From: Mesocentrotus franciscanus
Taxonomy: Eukaryota > Echinodermata > Echinoidea > Camarodonta > Strongylocentrotidae
NCBI GenBank assembly: GCA_037976565.1
Contig: CP137671.1
Span: 22,879,019-22,943,018 of the forward strand
Direction: 5' to 3'
Length of the DNA: 64,000 bases
Made by a program: the position numbers and the translations under genes. The number at the start of each line of letters is the position of its first letter. The stretch's first letter is position 1. The notes beneath the pieces are model-generated. The model did no database searches and had not been told where the DNA came from. It saw nothing but the letters and a program-made list of their open reading frames with translations. This document shows, in pieces, positions 47,059 to 59,596 of this stretch.

Positions 47059-49845
47059 CTAAACAAAGGTCCCTGTCAGACTCGGGGATGTGTTCCCAAA
47101 GACGGGCAAAACTGTGAAAATAGTATACTTCAGAGCATTGCATCGGGCAAATTCATGCACAAATAACAATCTGTCTAGTTTCTTTTTTTTTGGAATAGGT
47201 ATTATATGTTGAGGGATATCATACAGACAAAACAAACATTTTATTAAGAAAGAGGCTGACAAGTAAATTAATCTGTTATACAACGGTGACATGTTCAAGA
47301 TTGACAGGCGCTCTTCATATGTTAGATTGTTTGCATCATTGTATGAAAAACAGATACGGGTGAAACGCCGCTGAACGGCTTCAAGAGCGTTAATATGATT
47401 ATTTTGATGTGGTAGCCAAACCGGAATACCATATTCGATAATTGGTCTACACAAGCACAAAAAAGCCGTTTGAGTACTACTTGGTTTCTAGAATTAACAA
47501 TCCTTCTGATGAAACCAGACAGTCTTGAACATTTGCTTATGACGTAATTAACATGTTTTGTACAGGAGAGGTCACGTGAAAAGATAATGCCAAGATATTT
47601 ATAGAATTCAACCACCTGAAGAGCTTGATCATTTACATAATATGCATCAGTAATAGCCTTCCTTACTCTAGAAACATACATAACTTTACATCTCAAAGTA
47701 TTTAATTCCATATGATTATCACTACACCATGTGACAAGTGCATCAAGATCAGATTAGAGTTTTTCTACGTCACTCGCTTGGTTAATCGTGCGATACAAGA
47801 TTGTATCATCTGCATATTGAGGTGAGGCGGAGAGAGGGGAAATAACATTTGGTAAATCAGCGGTAAATAAATAAAAAAGGGCCGGGCCAATAACACTCCC
47901 TTGAGCCACACCTGAGGTAACTGGTCACCAGTCGGACTTAGCCCCTTCAAAAAGGACACATTGATTACGATCTGTGATAAATGAACTAATCCATTTTAAT
48001 ATATTTCCACATATACCAAATGACTGTAGTTTCTTAATTAACAGTGAATGGTTGAATTTGTCGAACGCCTTTGCCCAGTCTATAAATATTGCATCAATGC
48101 GGGGAGGTGACGTTCGATCTAAAACTTTTGCCAATGTGTAATATAGCACCGAGGCTTGTGTGGTGCACGAGCGTTTGGGAACAAATCCATGCTGGCTGTC
48201 AGGAATTATCTTATTTTGTAGGGAAAATTCAAATAATCGTTTAACAATAAGTCTTTCCAACATTTTGCAAGGAATAGAGGTTAATGAAATAGGCCTATAG
48301 TTAGCAATCGAACTTCGTTCCCCGCTTTTTTTGCAGAGAAATGACATGAGCCAACTTCCATTCACGCGGGACAGTCCCGGATTGTATACTCATATTAAAC
48401 AATTTAGTAAGAATAGGGACAATTGCTTTATCTGCTAATTTTAACATGGCAGGAGAGATTCCGTCTGGTCCAGGTGGTTTTGATACCTTAAGGTTTGTAA
48501 TCGCTAACAAAACATCTGAGGGTTGAATCTTAATGTGTGAAAGGGGGTTACCATGATGGTGACTATATTGATCAGAACAATTATTTATCAATTCGTTTGG
48601 ATCAGTAAATGGCTCTACTGATGTGGAGAAGTTATTATACAAAAGAACTTATTAAAACTATAAGCTATTTTGGAAGGAGTATGAAATGATGTACCGTTAT
48701 GATTAAAGCTACACGTACTAGAATTGTTTCGTTTAACTTTGACAAATGACCAAAATCGTTTAGGGTTCTCAGCAGACATCATAGCTAGATTATTAATATA
48801 ATCATTGTATGAGTTTCTTGTTGTACGCTTCACTTCTCTGGAGATCTCTTGATACTTTGACCACAAATCTTCTTTTCTCTTGATGTCACTATTTGCTTTC
48901 TTTGCTTTCCTGTAAGCTCTGTTCTTTCTTCTGGACATTCTAACTATTTCCTGAGTAATCCATGGTGCTCGACGACGACCATTAGAGCGTACGATGGGGA
49001 TAACATCTTTGATCGCTGCCTGCAGCACAAGTGTGAAGTTCTCATATGTGTTATCAATGCTCTCTTCATCAATAAATAGATTCCATGGAATACATTCAAT
49101 CGTTTTCTGAAACTCCACGCTATCTGCTTTGTGAAATTGATGGAAAATTCTAGGAAGCGACTGTGGCACACGACTACATTCCAATACAAAGTGAACCAAG
49201 TTATGATCACTATATTGCCAATTCCTGATCTGCTTTGAAGGTTTAAAGTAAAGTCAGGATTATTACAAAATACCAGGTCAAGCATTGCTTGTTGTCTAGT
49301 AGGAAATGAAACAAGCTGTGTCATTCCCGTGAATGATGTGAGGGTAATGACATCTCTAGTATTCTTATTGAGAGATGATGATGACAAGGTTTCCGGATCG
49401 CATATGGGGAGTTGAATATTGAAATCACCGCATAAAATGATGGATTTGAAAGAAGAAATATGTGGGGTGATAAGATCAAAGGACTTATTTAGTGCATCAC
49501 GGAAGGTAGCATTAGATGATGGGGACGATAGCATACACCAAAAAGGAGCTTGCCTACATTTCGTGGTAAAGTTAATTGAATCCATAACAACTCGCAGCTG
49601 GGAATCTCAAACTCGGGGCGGTGAATCGTTTGCATATCCGCTTTGCATGCAAAAAGTACCCCTTCTCCGTTACGATTGCGGTCTTTACGAAAGATTTGAT
49701 ATTGTTGTATGTCGAAGATTTCACCATCGCAGAAATCAGAGGATCAACCATGTTTCAGTGACACACAATATGTCTATTTCATCGGAATTAACTCTCACTT
49801 TCAGGTCATTCAGTTTGTTACCTAGGGAACGGGCATTTAGTAACG
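47059..49845 (-). pseudogene. Retrotransposon ORF2: AP endonuclease and reverse transcriptase, multiply frameshifted
   Basis: Endonuclease signatures: NARSLGNK near 49830, VTETWL near 49755 with a stop two codons on, and CGDFNI near 49427. The linker (48615-49199) has APWITQEIVRMSRRKNRAYRKAK. Reverse transcriptase signatures: RPISLTS (about 48295), HGFVPKRSC, IDWAKAFD (about 48075), a TGA near 47945, AQGSVIGP, YADD (about 47808-47819), LGIIFSRDLS near 47590, and a C-terminal part at 47059-47460. At least five breaks are visible. Enzymatically it would have nicked and reverse-transcribed at a target site. Confidence 0.8.
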
Positions 49846-50178
49846 ACGTAACGAGTTCGAATTTTCAGGTCCCGGATTAAGCTCCACGTCACCAGACACA
49901 ATCAATTTTAAAAGTGGAGTATTTGATTTTAATTGAAAGGTGGAAGTACCATTGTTTCGAAGATATCTGGTTTTAAAGTATACACCTTTATATAGTTGCT
50001 TAAAACTTATTCGTTCAGTGGTTGTTGTCGGTGCATAAACATGCAAGAAAGCTGCAATGCAAAGAGCATAGAGTACGTACCGTAGCGCCATTTTCAAATG
50101 AGATGTTGTATGGCTCCAGAGGTAAATCCAGTCTAATCTTCCGAAATGAATCTCATCAGGTTTCAATACTCCCGTCAT
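49837..50178 (-). CDS. Retrotransposon N-terminal frame with hydrophobic segment and 2A motif
   Basis: 113 residues, open. Residues 32-49 (LRYVLYALCIAAFLHVYA) form a hydrophobic segment that could act as a signal or anchor. The frame ends in TPLLKLIVSGDVELNPGP (residues 87-104), a complete 2A motif; its DVELNPGP codons are at 49867-49890, and the recoding point is between the last Gly and Pro. In known 2A sequences the ribosome skips that bond. Nine codons later the frame stops, and the endonuclease signature NARSL continues in a shifted frame, so 2A originally joined this part to the endonuclease. Met30 is an alternative start. Confidence 0.7.
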   Translation of the reverse strand: MTGVLKPDEIHFGRLDWIYLWSHTTSHLKMALRYVLYALCIAAFLHVYAPTTTTERISFKQLYKGVYFKTRYLRNNGTSTFQLKSNTPLLKLIVSGDVELNPGPENSNSLRRY

Positions 50179-50334
50179 ACATACAAGGTATAAAACAGTC
50201 TAAATAGTGCAAATATACCAACAAATGATGAAAGCAAGATCGTAAATTAGCTTAATAAAATTAAATTATGAAGAAAAAATTAAAATGACGTCTGGCCTGT
50301 AAAGAGCGCCAAAAAAAAAAAAAAAAAAAAAAAA

Positions 50335-50720
50335 CGAGTTGGACGTATACATAACGTAATAGTAACTTATATAGAACGTTTCGATAACTTATAGATAACT
50401 TATACCAACGAATGCTTAGCCATTATACGGTAGCTGTAAGTTAAAGACACGTTCAGTAAGTTCTGTGGGCGTCCGGAACACGTCAAATACGTCTACATAC
50501 GTCAATATGCGTTGGAGATAAGTTCGGCATAGGTTCAAAGCACGTTATTCATAGGTTAGAATTAAGTTTTGGGTATGCCAGACATTATCTCGACGTATGT
50601 GGACTTATGAGTAACTTAAAAGTAACATGTGTGAACGTGTGTCAACGGTCGCATAACTTACCTACAACTTATGGCCCGCGTATGCGGGACGTAGGAGCCA
50701 TACGCTGGCATACGTCGAAA
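50335..50720. repeat. ACGTA/AACTTA-rich degenerate repeat region
   Basis: Dense in TACGTC, ACGTAT and AACTTA words in both orientations, with a CCCGCGTATGCGGG palindrome near 50672. It resembles the composition style of the CGTAA-rich element at 30411 but with different words. Clear ends were not found. Confidence 0.4.
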
Positions 50721-50930
50721 ATTGTGTGCATATTTACAAGATTTTACAAGATTTCCTCTTGCCAATATCAGTTCTTCTAGCTAGTATTCAGCATTTCTAA
50801 TGATACATCTAAACGCCTTGTCAAAAAAGAGCTGATATAATGTCAATTTGATATCGAATTTGCCTGTTTCCATGTCTTTCTTCTTCTTTTTTTGCGGAGG
50901 GGGTTATTGTTTGTTTTTTGTCCATGGGGT

Positions 50931-51258
50931 CTAATCACCAGTTTGTAGGACTTTCAGGAAGTTTTCCGTCTAATCTCGAGAAGGTGTCGTGTAATAACGG
51001 TTCATTCACTTGACTCTCAATCCAAGGGTGGAGGCTTTGAATCCCATCCCGGCATAACATCCTTTGGCAAGATATTACTCCACTTGTGCTATTCTCCACC
51101 TAGGTGTAGTACGTTGGGTACCCTATTTACCAGAGTGCTTCATATTTCGTTGGTAGTTATTATGACGAGGGTAATGGTGTTGGAGCGGGGGAACTGTCAC
51201 GATATCGACGTGACGGACATATGCACTATAAAATAAAAGCCACCATTATTATTATTAT
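50931..51258 (+). repeat. SINE, uninterrupted copy
   Basis: Full-length partner of the split SINE at 3828-3873 plus 7419-7692. It shows the empty target (GTCTAATCTCGAGAAGG) of the foldback element. It ends in (ATT)n. Confidence 0.65.
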
Positions 51259-53285
51259 CAACCCATTGAGTTACTGCGAAATCGATCTAGTACTCAGTGA
51301 CCGCGAAAAGATGCCCTTGTAAGTAAGCAAGATATTATACCAAATGGGAATTCGACGTAGTGGGGTTGAGTACTGATTATACGATTAGATTGTGAAAGAC
51401 AGAAACATTTCTAGATTTTTTTTTCCTGAATTGTTGATTGTGGTATATTTTGGAACTTTATTTTATTTTGTAAAAATATTGACTATAGGCACTTTGAATC
51501 CCCCTTACTTCCATAATATATAGCGCTGAATGCCTTATATTAGTTAATACATTGCATCAATGAACTATGAAAACAAAGACAAACCCCTTTCATAGTTATG
51601 ACATTGTTACTTATTTTATTCCACATGGAAGTAAAGATAATGAGAGAGATCACAAAGTTGTTTTTACCTTTCTCAAAAAGTGTAGAATTGATCTTGTGTA
51701 TACACTAACACTCCATCAAATTTATCTACAACGCTGCTTTGTATAATCGTTAATCTGTTAATCGTTGTTATTTTGTTTCGATTCTGTAATCGTTTTATTT
51801 CAATTTTTGATCAATAAAGATTTAAAGAAAAAAATTTTGTTCACTTTTACCGTAATCGACCTCATCTTTTCGATAAAATTAAAGGGTCAAAGCTTTGCAA
51901 TAATCATGGATGACTATGATTTATTAAAAACACTCAAATCTATTTTCCCCACTCATATAGACCCTTGCAGTAGATTTTGTTGCCAGTAATGCAGGTTGTA
52001 TAAAAACTGGCAATCAATGAACATTCTACAAAATTTATGAAGACCATAAACCACAGTTTTATATTTCAGGGATAATAAGAAATATATTAAAGATATAAAT
52101 AGGTCTGCTCTCAACGAATACGAAACTTAACAACAACATCAACAATTATAGCAACATGATTAGTCTGAAAAACAAGGATTATAGTAAATAAAGGCATAGC
52201 GTGGGTTAAGATATAAGCTAGGGCATTCAAACCTTTGTAATAAGTTCATTTGTATCATAGCAGAAAAATAAGAGAAATTGAATGGCCACGAAAGTTTGAC
52301 ATACTATCAATACTATGAGAGTCGTGAATATTTGAAATGTGAGATCGCTATAGCTACTCTTTATATCAAATTGGCAATTTTGTCAGTGGATTGTGACTTA
52401 GTCAGGGACAACTCTCCTGTTTGTCGTGTACAAAAAACACACATTCATTTCTGTTTTTCTCCCAAGTACCTTTTCCTTGGGGCACTACTCAAAATTTCTT
52501 ATGGATATAATTATATTATAGGTTCTCTGGAAAGAAAAGACCCTCCCGAGTTATACATTTTGAAAAAAATGACATTTTAGTCATTTTGGGGGTTGGAAAT
52601 TTGTTTATAGGAAAGTTGCCCGGCACTACATCACAGTGACATTATGATTCAGCCAATTTGTTCCCATACGTATAGTGATTACAACTTTCAAAAATTCATA
52701 TAACATTCCTATTTTCTGCCCGATTATGTTCAGACTGTTACCAGTCTACTTCTCTGACTTTTCTGCATTCTACTAGTCTAGAGTTGTTTTCTACTATTTT
52801 TGAAGTTGCGATCACTCAAACACATATTAGGGACTTTTAGATTTGCACGTCGACATAGTGGACTGCAACGTGTGCCATTCTTTCAAGGCACTGGCCCGTG
52901 CCCGGCAGTGCCTTAAAAGGACGTCACATTACCTTAAAAGGATGTCACCGTGGCAGTCCACGTTCTCGTCGTGTAAAATCTAAAAGTCCCTATTGACAAC
53001 ACTGTGACGTGTCGGGCGAGCTCCTCTCCAATTTGTTCTGTGCACAGGGGCTGCATAGAAACATATTTGAAATCATCATTATTTAGGGTGCACGTATGAT
53101 TGAACAATTTTCTGGGAGGATGTTTTTTAGCACAGAGCAAATGGGAGGGGAGCTCGTAAAAAACGCCACAGAGTTGCCATTTTGAATTTGATTTATCGCA
53201 ACTTCGAAATTCATAACTTTCTTATTTTTAATCGGAACTTGCATTCACTATCCTGTTCCTCTCATTTTTCTCTCAATCCTTGTTA
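51259..53285. other. Non-coding flank of the second Ig unit
   Basis: 51259-51480 matches 7700-7870 and 52440-53230 matches 9190-9640. No exon recognised. A pair TAGGGACTTTTAGATTT (about 52828) and AAATCTAAAAGTCCCTA (about 52977) forms an inverted repeat of about 165 bp that may be a further small MITE. Confidence 0.5.
52828..52994. mobile_element. Small inverted-repeat element
   Basis: TTAGGGACTTTTAGATTTGCACG on the left is mirrored by AATCTAAAAGTCCCTA on the right, and the arms continue with CGTCGACATAGTGGACTGC against GCAGTCCACGTTCTCGTCG. The middle has a short repeated AAAAGGACGTCAC word. Probably a MITE; no empty site was identified. Confidence 0.5.
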
Positions 53286-53286
53286 T

Positions 53287-53287
<1 letters not shown>

Positions 53288-53335
<48 letters not shown>

Positions 53336-53345
53336 AGTGTGTGTG
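53288..53345 (+). repeat. (GT)n microsatellite
   Basis: Nearly pure GT run, matching the position of the TG run at 9931 in the first unit. Confidence 0.9.
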
Positions 53346-53608
53346 AGTGTGGGGGTGGGGCACTAGGGGGCACTAGCCCTCCTTGTCCCTGCATCCGCAA
53401 CATCTCATCATGTCCTGGGCCATTAACACTGTCATCGCATGTATAGCGAAATACAACCAGTAACGGGGAAGGGCCAATGGCGACACGAACGTGAGGGGGT
53501 GGGGGGATGCACCGACAATTCTTGATAAAAACAAAATAGAACAGGGCAAAAACCAAGCTAATAAGAAAGGCTTGTAGGCTGGTGTGTGTGTGTGGGGGGA
53601 CATCTTCC

Positions 53609-54661
53609 CATGCGCGGATCCACGCCCCCCCCCCCTCAAAAAAAAGGGGAAAGGAAAGGAAAGGAAAGGAAAGGAAAAGGGAAGAAAGAAGGGCTTGAAC
53701 AGTGTGGGCATGTAAAGAGAGAAAACAGACATTGAAATTATCCCTGTAATCACAATGTCATTGTCATAAAAAACTGTATATTTTCGCTTTGAGGTTTCCC
53801 TTAGTAGGTGCCCCTTTTCCCCGCAAAGTGCCCTTTATTGGTGATGCCCCCCACACCCTTTGAATGACCTCCTTCGCCCCTGGCCTGCTCAAACCCCCGA
53901 GCTTACAGGGGCGCCACCCCCTGGACCCCACACCAATTTACGCTCCGCTCGCTTCGCTCGCTACGCTCTACCTGTTCATAAATACTTTAGCCCCCCTACT
54001 TTGAAAAAAGTTCCCCGGGGCCTGATGTCAGGTGTATAAAGCTGAAGCCCGAATCAAGTGATTGCTGTCTGCCCATCACAACTGCTGTACTAGTCTTGTA
54101 CTGACTGATTTTGACGATCAAGTGATACCTGAGGTATTAGGAATCTGTACCGTGTCAATTGTGGTTGTCAACATTGTTGCAATTGAAGATCTTGTTCAGA
54201 AATGAAATAAAAAGGATAACAGATATACTTTATGGACTCTTGATCTTGTTGAGGGAATCATTACTGCGTTTAGTTTAATATACATATATCAGTATTAAAC
54301 ACTTACACCTAGAGGTACCGGTGCCATGAATACCAGTGTCCTAAAGACTTTTTTGTTACACCGGCGTACTATACTAATGCGGACTGCACACATAGTCCCG
54401 CTTCTTGTGTTTACAGTCTTTTCCTCCTATCATAAATTTATGCTGGAAAAAGTGACAGATTTTAAATGATATCCTGGCAAAAAGTATACACCAAATCGCA
54501 CGAATTGAGTTTACAAATTCGATTTTTCTTCATCTTCTCAGGGGGCACATCCCCCTCAGACTCCTGTCCGCGCAAGCGCGGAACGCGGCTCTGACGCGCC
54601 GCTAAATATTTTATCACAAATTGGGCCCCCCCCCCCTCGCCGCCGGCTGGATCCATCCCTG
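53609..54661. mobile_element. hAT-like non-autonomous element with 8-bp target duplication
   Basis: Flanked by CATCTTCC at 53601-53608 and 54662-54669, a perfect 8-bp duplication. The ends are CATGCGCGGATCCACGCC and, inverted, CAGGGATGGATCCAGCC, variants of CAGGGGCGGATCCAG. The first unit has the single empty site at about 10642-10649 (CATCTTCT). It is GC-rich at both ends with no transposase frame. The diverged relative is at 45780-46639. Confidence 0.8.
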
Positions 54662-54669
54662 CATCTTCC

Positions 54670-55880
54670 TAACAAAAAGTACAAGAGAACGATACCATCT
54701 ATTGTCACCTCCTTTCTATTTTTCCAAACTCCTTACTTTCAGGGGTGCAAGTCGATTGGGAGCACATGTTTTCCTCATCTACGCCAATCACAGTCACCAC
54801 TATAGTATGTGATGTGACATGTGCCAGTTTTACCAGCACCCGGTATCTCTACCTTGCTTTAAGTGACAACTGTATTAACATCAGGGATATATTTCACTAA
54901 TGAAAAATAACACTCATGCAACAAGGCAATTTTAATTTTTAAAAGCTGTGGTGTAATTTGACGCACAATTTTGTACAAAAATAGAAATATTCATGTTTTG
55001 TTTTAATTTCTTTTTTTAGCAGATGTTTCTGCATTTTGTTAGAAAATCAAATACAAAATATTCAAATAACAATAATACATTTAGTATAAAATATATTTGA
55101 TTAACATAAAATGTGACAACTGAAATACAAAAAAAAATTCTTGGATATAAGTGAAAACGTGAATGTATGGAGATAAATCAAAGAATCAAGATAAATGCAG
55201 AAGCCAACTATCATAAGCATGAATGCTTGACGTTGTTATAGGAGTATGTAGGAGTCTAGAGTCAAACCTGTCAATAGCAGCTATACATCTCTATAAAGGT
55301 CACCTACCGATATATAGAGGTCATGTATTTGGTCCCCGTCGATAAAGAAATTTGTGTTGTAGAACCTGTCTAGTAAGGCCACCTGTCTACAGTGACCATT
55401 TTTTGTGACTTTAGACAGGTTTGAATGTATTATGCGATTCACACTTTTGTAATCCTTACACATTTCTACATAACTATTTTACCACTGCATTAAACTTTCT
55501 TGATTATATTTTTTCCAGGGTTTATACATTAACAACACAATTATTCATACCCGTACCAAGTTATGTATTTTTTTTAAGTATGTGAACATTTACGTTTTTT
55601 GAGCATATTACATATTAAGCCTTCAATCTAAAAGTACTCAATAAAGGCCGTAATTCTACCAATCAACCTTTCATTCTTTGGTTACGAAGAACACACGAAA
55701 AATATTAAATAGCAGCTCTAGATGGGGCGCTAGGGGCGCAAGCCCCCTCCCCCAATTTATTCAAGTCAATTTGGGCGAGGCATATGTATGAGATGAATGC
55801 AAGAACCTGAACCCCCTAAAAATTAGTGTGATTATAGCCTATTCAGTTACAAATATGTAAAAGTTATAAAAAAAGGTATA
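54670..55880. other. Non-coding, matches the first unit
   Basis: Aligns with 10655-11457 and 11690-12035. No exon recognised. Confidence 0.55.
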
Positions 55881-55884
55881 TACA

Positions 55885-55935
55885 TACATATGAAAATCTA
55901 GGCCTACGAATATTCGACAATTTTACTCATCATTT
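55885..55935 (-). pseudogene. Possible remnant of an Ig-gene 3' end
   Basis: About 50 bases resemble the end of gene 1 and its 3' flank (CATATGAAAAT, TAGGCCTA and ACTCATCAT in the same order as at 13751-13797). The reading frame is destroyed by an A/T run. It lies 3.7 kb beyond the shortened gene 2, on its downstream side. Confidence 0.35.
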
Positions 55936-56013
55936 TTTTTTCTTTCTCATGCATGTCATCGTGTTTCGGTTAAAGGTAGAGAACAAACATAATAATACAA
56001 TGTAGTTTAAAAA

Positions 56014-56060
<47 letters not shown>

Positions 56061-57439
56061 TATTAAGTATACAACCTCGTGGAATTTAGATAAGCTACAG
56101 TAACTGTTGACAATGTATGCTGTCCATATCAAGAAAAAAGTGAAAACAATTTCCCTGGTAGAGGAAAATGAACATTGACTTAAAAACAGAAATAGTGGAA
56201 CATATTATATACATTCCTTGTCTCTACGAATGTGATCTTTATTAGTAAATCATTGGATAAATGTATATACATTTTTGTATAAAATAATTTTTTATACCAG
56301 TTCTTAAATCCTTTTTTGTTTAATTGCGACTTATTTTTTGCATATATTTACATGATTTCTGCATAATCAACGCTGCCCCAAAATAGCCGCCCTATCCCCA
56401 CCACACCCCGTCCCCATTGTAAATGTTACATAGATGAGCTCATTGTACAAACGAAAGGCACCAAGGATAATACAAAATTCCGAACTGATGAAAACTACAA
56501 CGCTCGTACACGCGTGCAAATTAATTTGGTATGGTATTCATTTTCCAAATCACAATATAAACACCAATACAACAAACAAAATAGAAAAGTACATATTAAA
56601 ATCAAGAATGTAGACAATGGCTTAATAGCCCACTCAGCTTCGTTAATATGACAAAACTGTTATCCCTTAGGGTTTAGAAGATTAAATGAAAAGTGAACTT
56701 ACAATAAAAAACTAATAACTAACAAAACATACTACTTATAGTCGTAAAAAGGGAAAAGACAAAACACATCTAGAACTGTAAATGGCCTGCCCCACCCCTC
56801 GTAATTATAATGGCAAAACAGGCATATCCCTTTAAATGTTAAAGCATAATTTAGTTCTTGTATTCAAATGTTTGCAAAAAATGTTCAAGTTATTTGACAA
56901 TTGAAAGTCTAAAGGTAAGTCATTGTATTGACGTGACCCTTGGTATGAAAACAATTGCTGGCAACACTCATCTTAGGTTTTGGTAGCAATACATTTTCTG
57001 AGATCTTAAAAAGTATGAGTAATCACAACATTTGAAGGATTCCTCGAAATAAGAAGGAGCCAAACTATGCAAAGATGTGTAGACCATCATATTTCAGTGC
57101 ATAAAACGTCTGAATTTAAGAATTTAAATTTAAAGATTTTTAAAAGAATTTAAACATCTTTATCATAAATGCGATTGAAAGGATTCAATTTTGAAATACT
57201 ACGGCTGACCATGTTTTGTATTTTTGTAGACGGTCCTTTAATATATTCCTTACTTGCTGAATCATATACAAATATCAGCATAATCAGAAAGTTAAATTTT
57301 TTTTAAATTATATACCAAATTTTGATTCGATTCAGTTATACAGTGCCGAAGGCGAGCTAAGAACGTTGCTATTTTACATATTTTCCTACACATTTCGTCA
57401 TATGTTTATCCGACTGTAATTTGGAATCAAGATGCATAC
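55936..57439. other. AT-rich non-coding sequence with a (TA)n run
   Basis: (TA)n at about 56013-56062. About 56395-56560 resembles 12480-12660. No gene recognised. Confidence 0.5.
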
Positions 57440-57602
57440 CAGGGTTCCGTCTTACAAAGTGTTGATATTTATCGCAACTTATTTGCGATTGATATTAATC
57501 GCAACTATGTACATAAGAGATAAGAGACTGCGCATTTCCGATTGATTGGAGGACTTGCGATTGATCCAAATCAATCGCAACTCTTTATAAGACGGGGACC
57601 TG
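57440..57602. mobile_element. 163-bp MITE with CAGGGCCCCGT ends, copy 2
   Basis: The same element as 24150-24312, in the opposite orientation and more diverged at one end (CAGGGTTCCGT). The other end reads ACGGGGACCTG. Confidence 0.7.
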
Positions 57603-58650
57603 CATTTTTAAATGTCTTACTTTGAGCCATACAATTGTTGGATATGTTTACATTCAAATTATCACATTTAGATAACATACCACCAGTTCCAAATAGCATG
57701 TAAATGGTTTTGTCAACAATAAGGCTAAGTTCATAACGACCATGCCAACTGTTAGTTTTACGCAGATCAAGATTGATATTCTTTTCAATATAGTTAACTC
57801 TTTTATCAGCAAAAGAAAATCACAGTCATATGCATTTAGATACACTTACAGTATTATACTTTTTCACCAGATCGTTGATAAAAATAGTAATTTGAGGAAT
57901 TCTATAACCTATATTCAAAGCTCTTGGTTACATAAATAACTCTCCAATCACGGTAAAACATCTTTTGAAACACCAATTCTTGCTAGTTTAGTTACACGTA
58001 TATTAACGTCCACAGTATCGATAGTCTGGTATTTCTCTGAAAGTAAAAGAAGATACATTATGATAATATTTCTCAAACACAGATTCATGCTTGATATGTA
58101 TCTTAGATGCTTAAAGTTTCCTACATTTCCAAAATTATTATCAAAATTTTCGTTTTGTTCAAATAGTATGCTTTGTCGGTTTTAAATATATTGTTGTTAT
58201 TATTATTACAAAGTTATATATAATTGTTAAAAAGTCCATGTTTAATATAAATGTTCCCTATAACATATTGTTTACTTTTAATTTCAAAATTAACTTTGCT
58301 TCTTACTTTTCTGTAATCTCTCATCCATTCTGTTCCTCATCCTTCTTTTCCTAAGCTTTTTGCTATAATTTGTCCCTTTCTCTAATCAATTTAAAAACAT
58401 CTGAATTCATCCATGGATAATTATTATCCCTCATTCTCTTACTTCTGATAGGCATGTGATGATTAAAAACACTCATAAGAAATCTTCCCATTTACTGACT
58501 GCTTCATGGACGCTGGCTCAACCAAGAATCATGCCAAGGCTAATTACTTAGATTCTCTAAATATGACTCCAAATTTATACCAGATAGTTTTCTAAAGTTC
58601 AAGTCGGGAGATACCTTCGGGCTCCGATTATACATGTAGTCTAAGATTAC
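57603..58650 (-). pseudogene. Non-LTR retrotransposon fragments (ORF2)
   Basis: On the minus strand, about 58370-58470 gives HMPIRSKRMRDNNYPWMNSD and LIRERDK, the linker between endonuclease and reverse transcriptase. About 57650-57780 gives ELSLIVDKTIYMLFGT, the segment after the YADD box. The catalytic region between is missing or unreadable, and frames shift often. It lies in the gap between gene 2 and the gene-tail remnant. Confidence 0.55.
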
Positions 58651-58869
58651 GATATATGATATAATTAATATTACTATCATATATACTTAGTGTAACCTAT
58701 ACACCACGTTTTCTGTATAAGCCGCTCCCCCTCCCACCAACCCTCCTGTTCAGAATAAAAGTTAATACCCTATTCAATTATTTCTAAAAGATATACAGGG
58801 TATCACATTTTCATCAATAGCAGTGCCTTCCATAAGGCCCTTCTAACTACTAAGTCACAATGAAATGAA

Positions 58870-59010
58870 TAACAATTAGTATAGTTATTATTAATATTAT
58901 TAGTAGTAGTATTATTATGATTGTTATTATTATTATTATTGCTATTATCATTATTATCATTATCGTTATTATTACTATCATTACTATTATTATTATCATT
59001 ATTGTTATTT
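58870..59010 (+). repeat. (ATT)n-rich microsatellite
   Basis: ATT, GTT and ATC triplets; a Leu-rich frame through it is an artefact. A second, ATA-rich run follows at about 59320-59450. Confidence 0.85.
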
Positions 59011-59596
59011 CAAAAAACATATAATATACCCATATTGTTTACTTCAATTATTGAACACCATATTTCTCCCAACTCCCCAAATGTCTACCTAAATAGCTAT
59101 TATTTCATTAAACTGTTCTTCTATCACTGTATGTGAACCGCACTGTTATGATTGTCATGATTGTATTCATTTTGGCTGCTATACAAATATAGATTTGTTT
59201 ATAAACCATTCAAATTCAATTCAATTTAATTCAATAAGGATAACAAACAAATGCAGTTACACATCTCTCATACATTGATTGAATTTACAGACTGCAGTAA
59301 AAATTATACCAGTAAAAGTAATAATAACAATAATTTCAATGATGATAATAATGTGATAATAATAATAATAATGATATCAATTATAATGATGATTATTATA
59401 ATAATAAGAATAACAATGAAATTAATGATATGGATTATAATTAAAAAAAAAGCTCCTATTAAATACCATTATCTCCGATGCTATACAGTGCGAGTGAGAA
59501 AAGGGCTACACATTTCTAAAAGGCATGCATATTGTTTTAATATGAAAAATTTTACGTTAGATATGATTTAATTTGAAATACCACTAATTCATAGCA

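Larger units (their letters stand above)
46640..50300 (-). mobile_element. Decayed 2A-bearing non-LTR retrotransposon (CR1/L2-like)
   Basis: On the minus strand in order: an N-terminal frame ending in a 2A motif (49837-50178), an AP-endonuclease region (about 48940-49845), and a reverse transcriptase region (about 47060-48650). A hairpin in the tail (ATCAACTAATG near 46752, CATTAGTTGAT near 46809) follows. A run of A lies at about 50312-50333. Stops and frameshifts break the second part many times, so it cannot be active. Clade assignment is tentative; the endonuclease type and YADD motif exclude LTR elements. Confidence 0.7.

Noticed and set aside
49419..49880. Plus-strand frame of 153 codons
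   Set aside because: Antisense to the endonuclease part of the LINE, whose motifs are clear on the minus strand.
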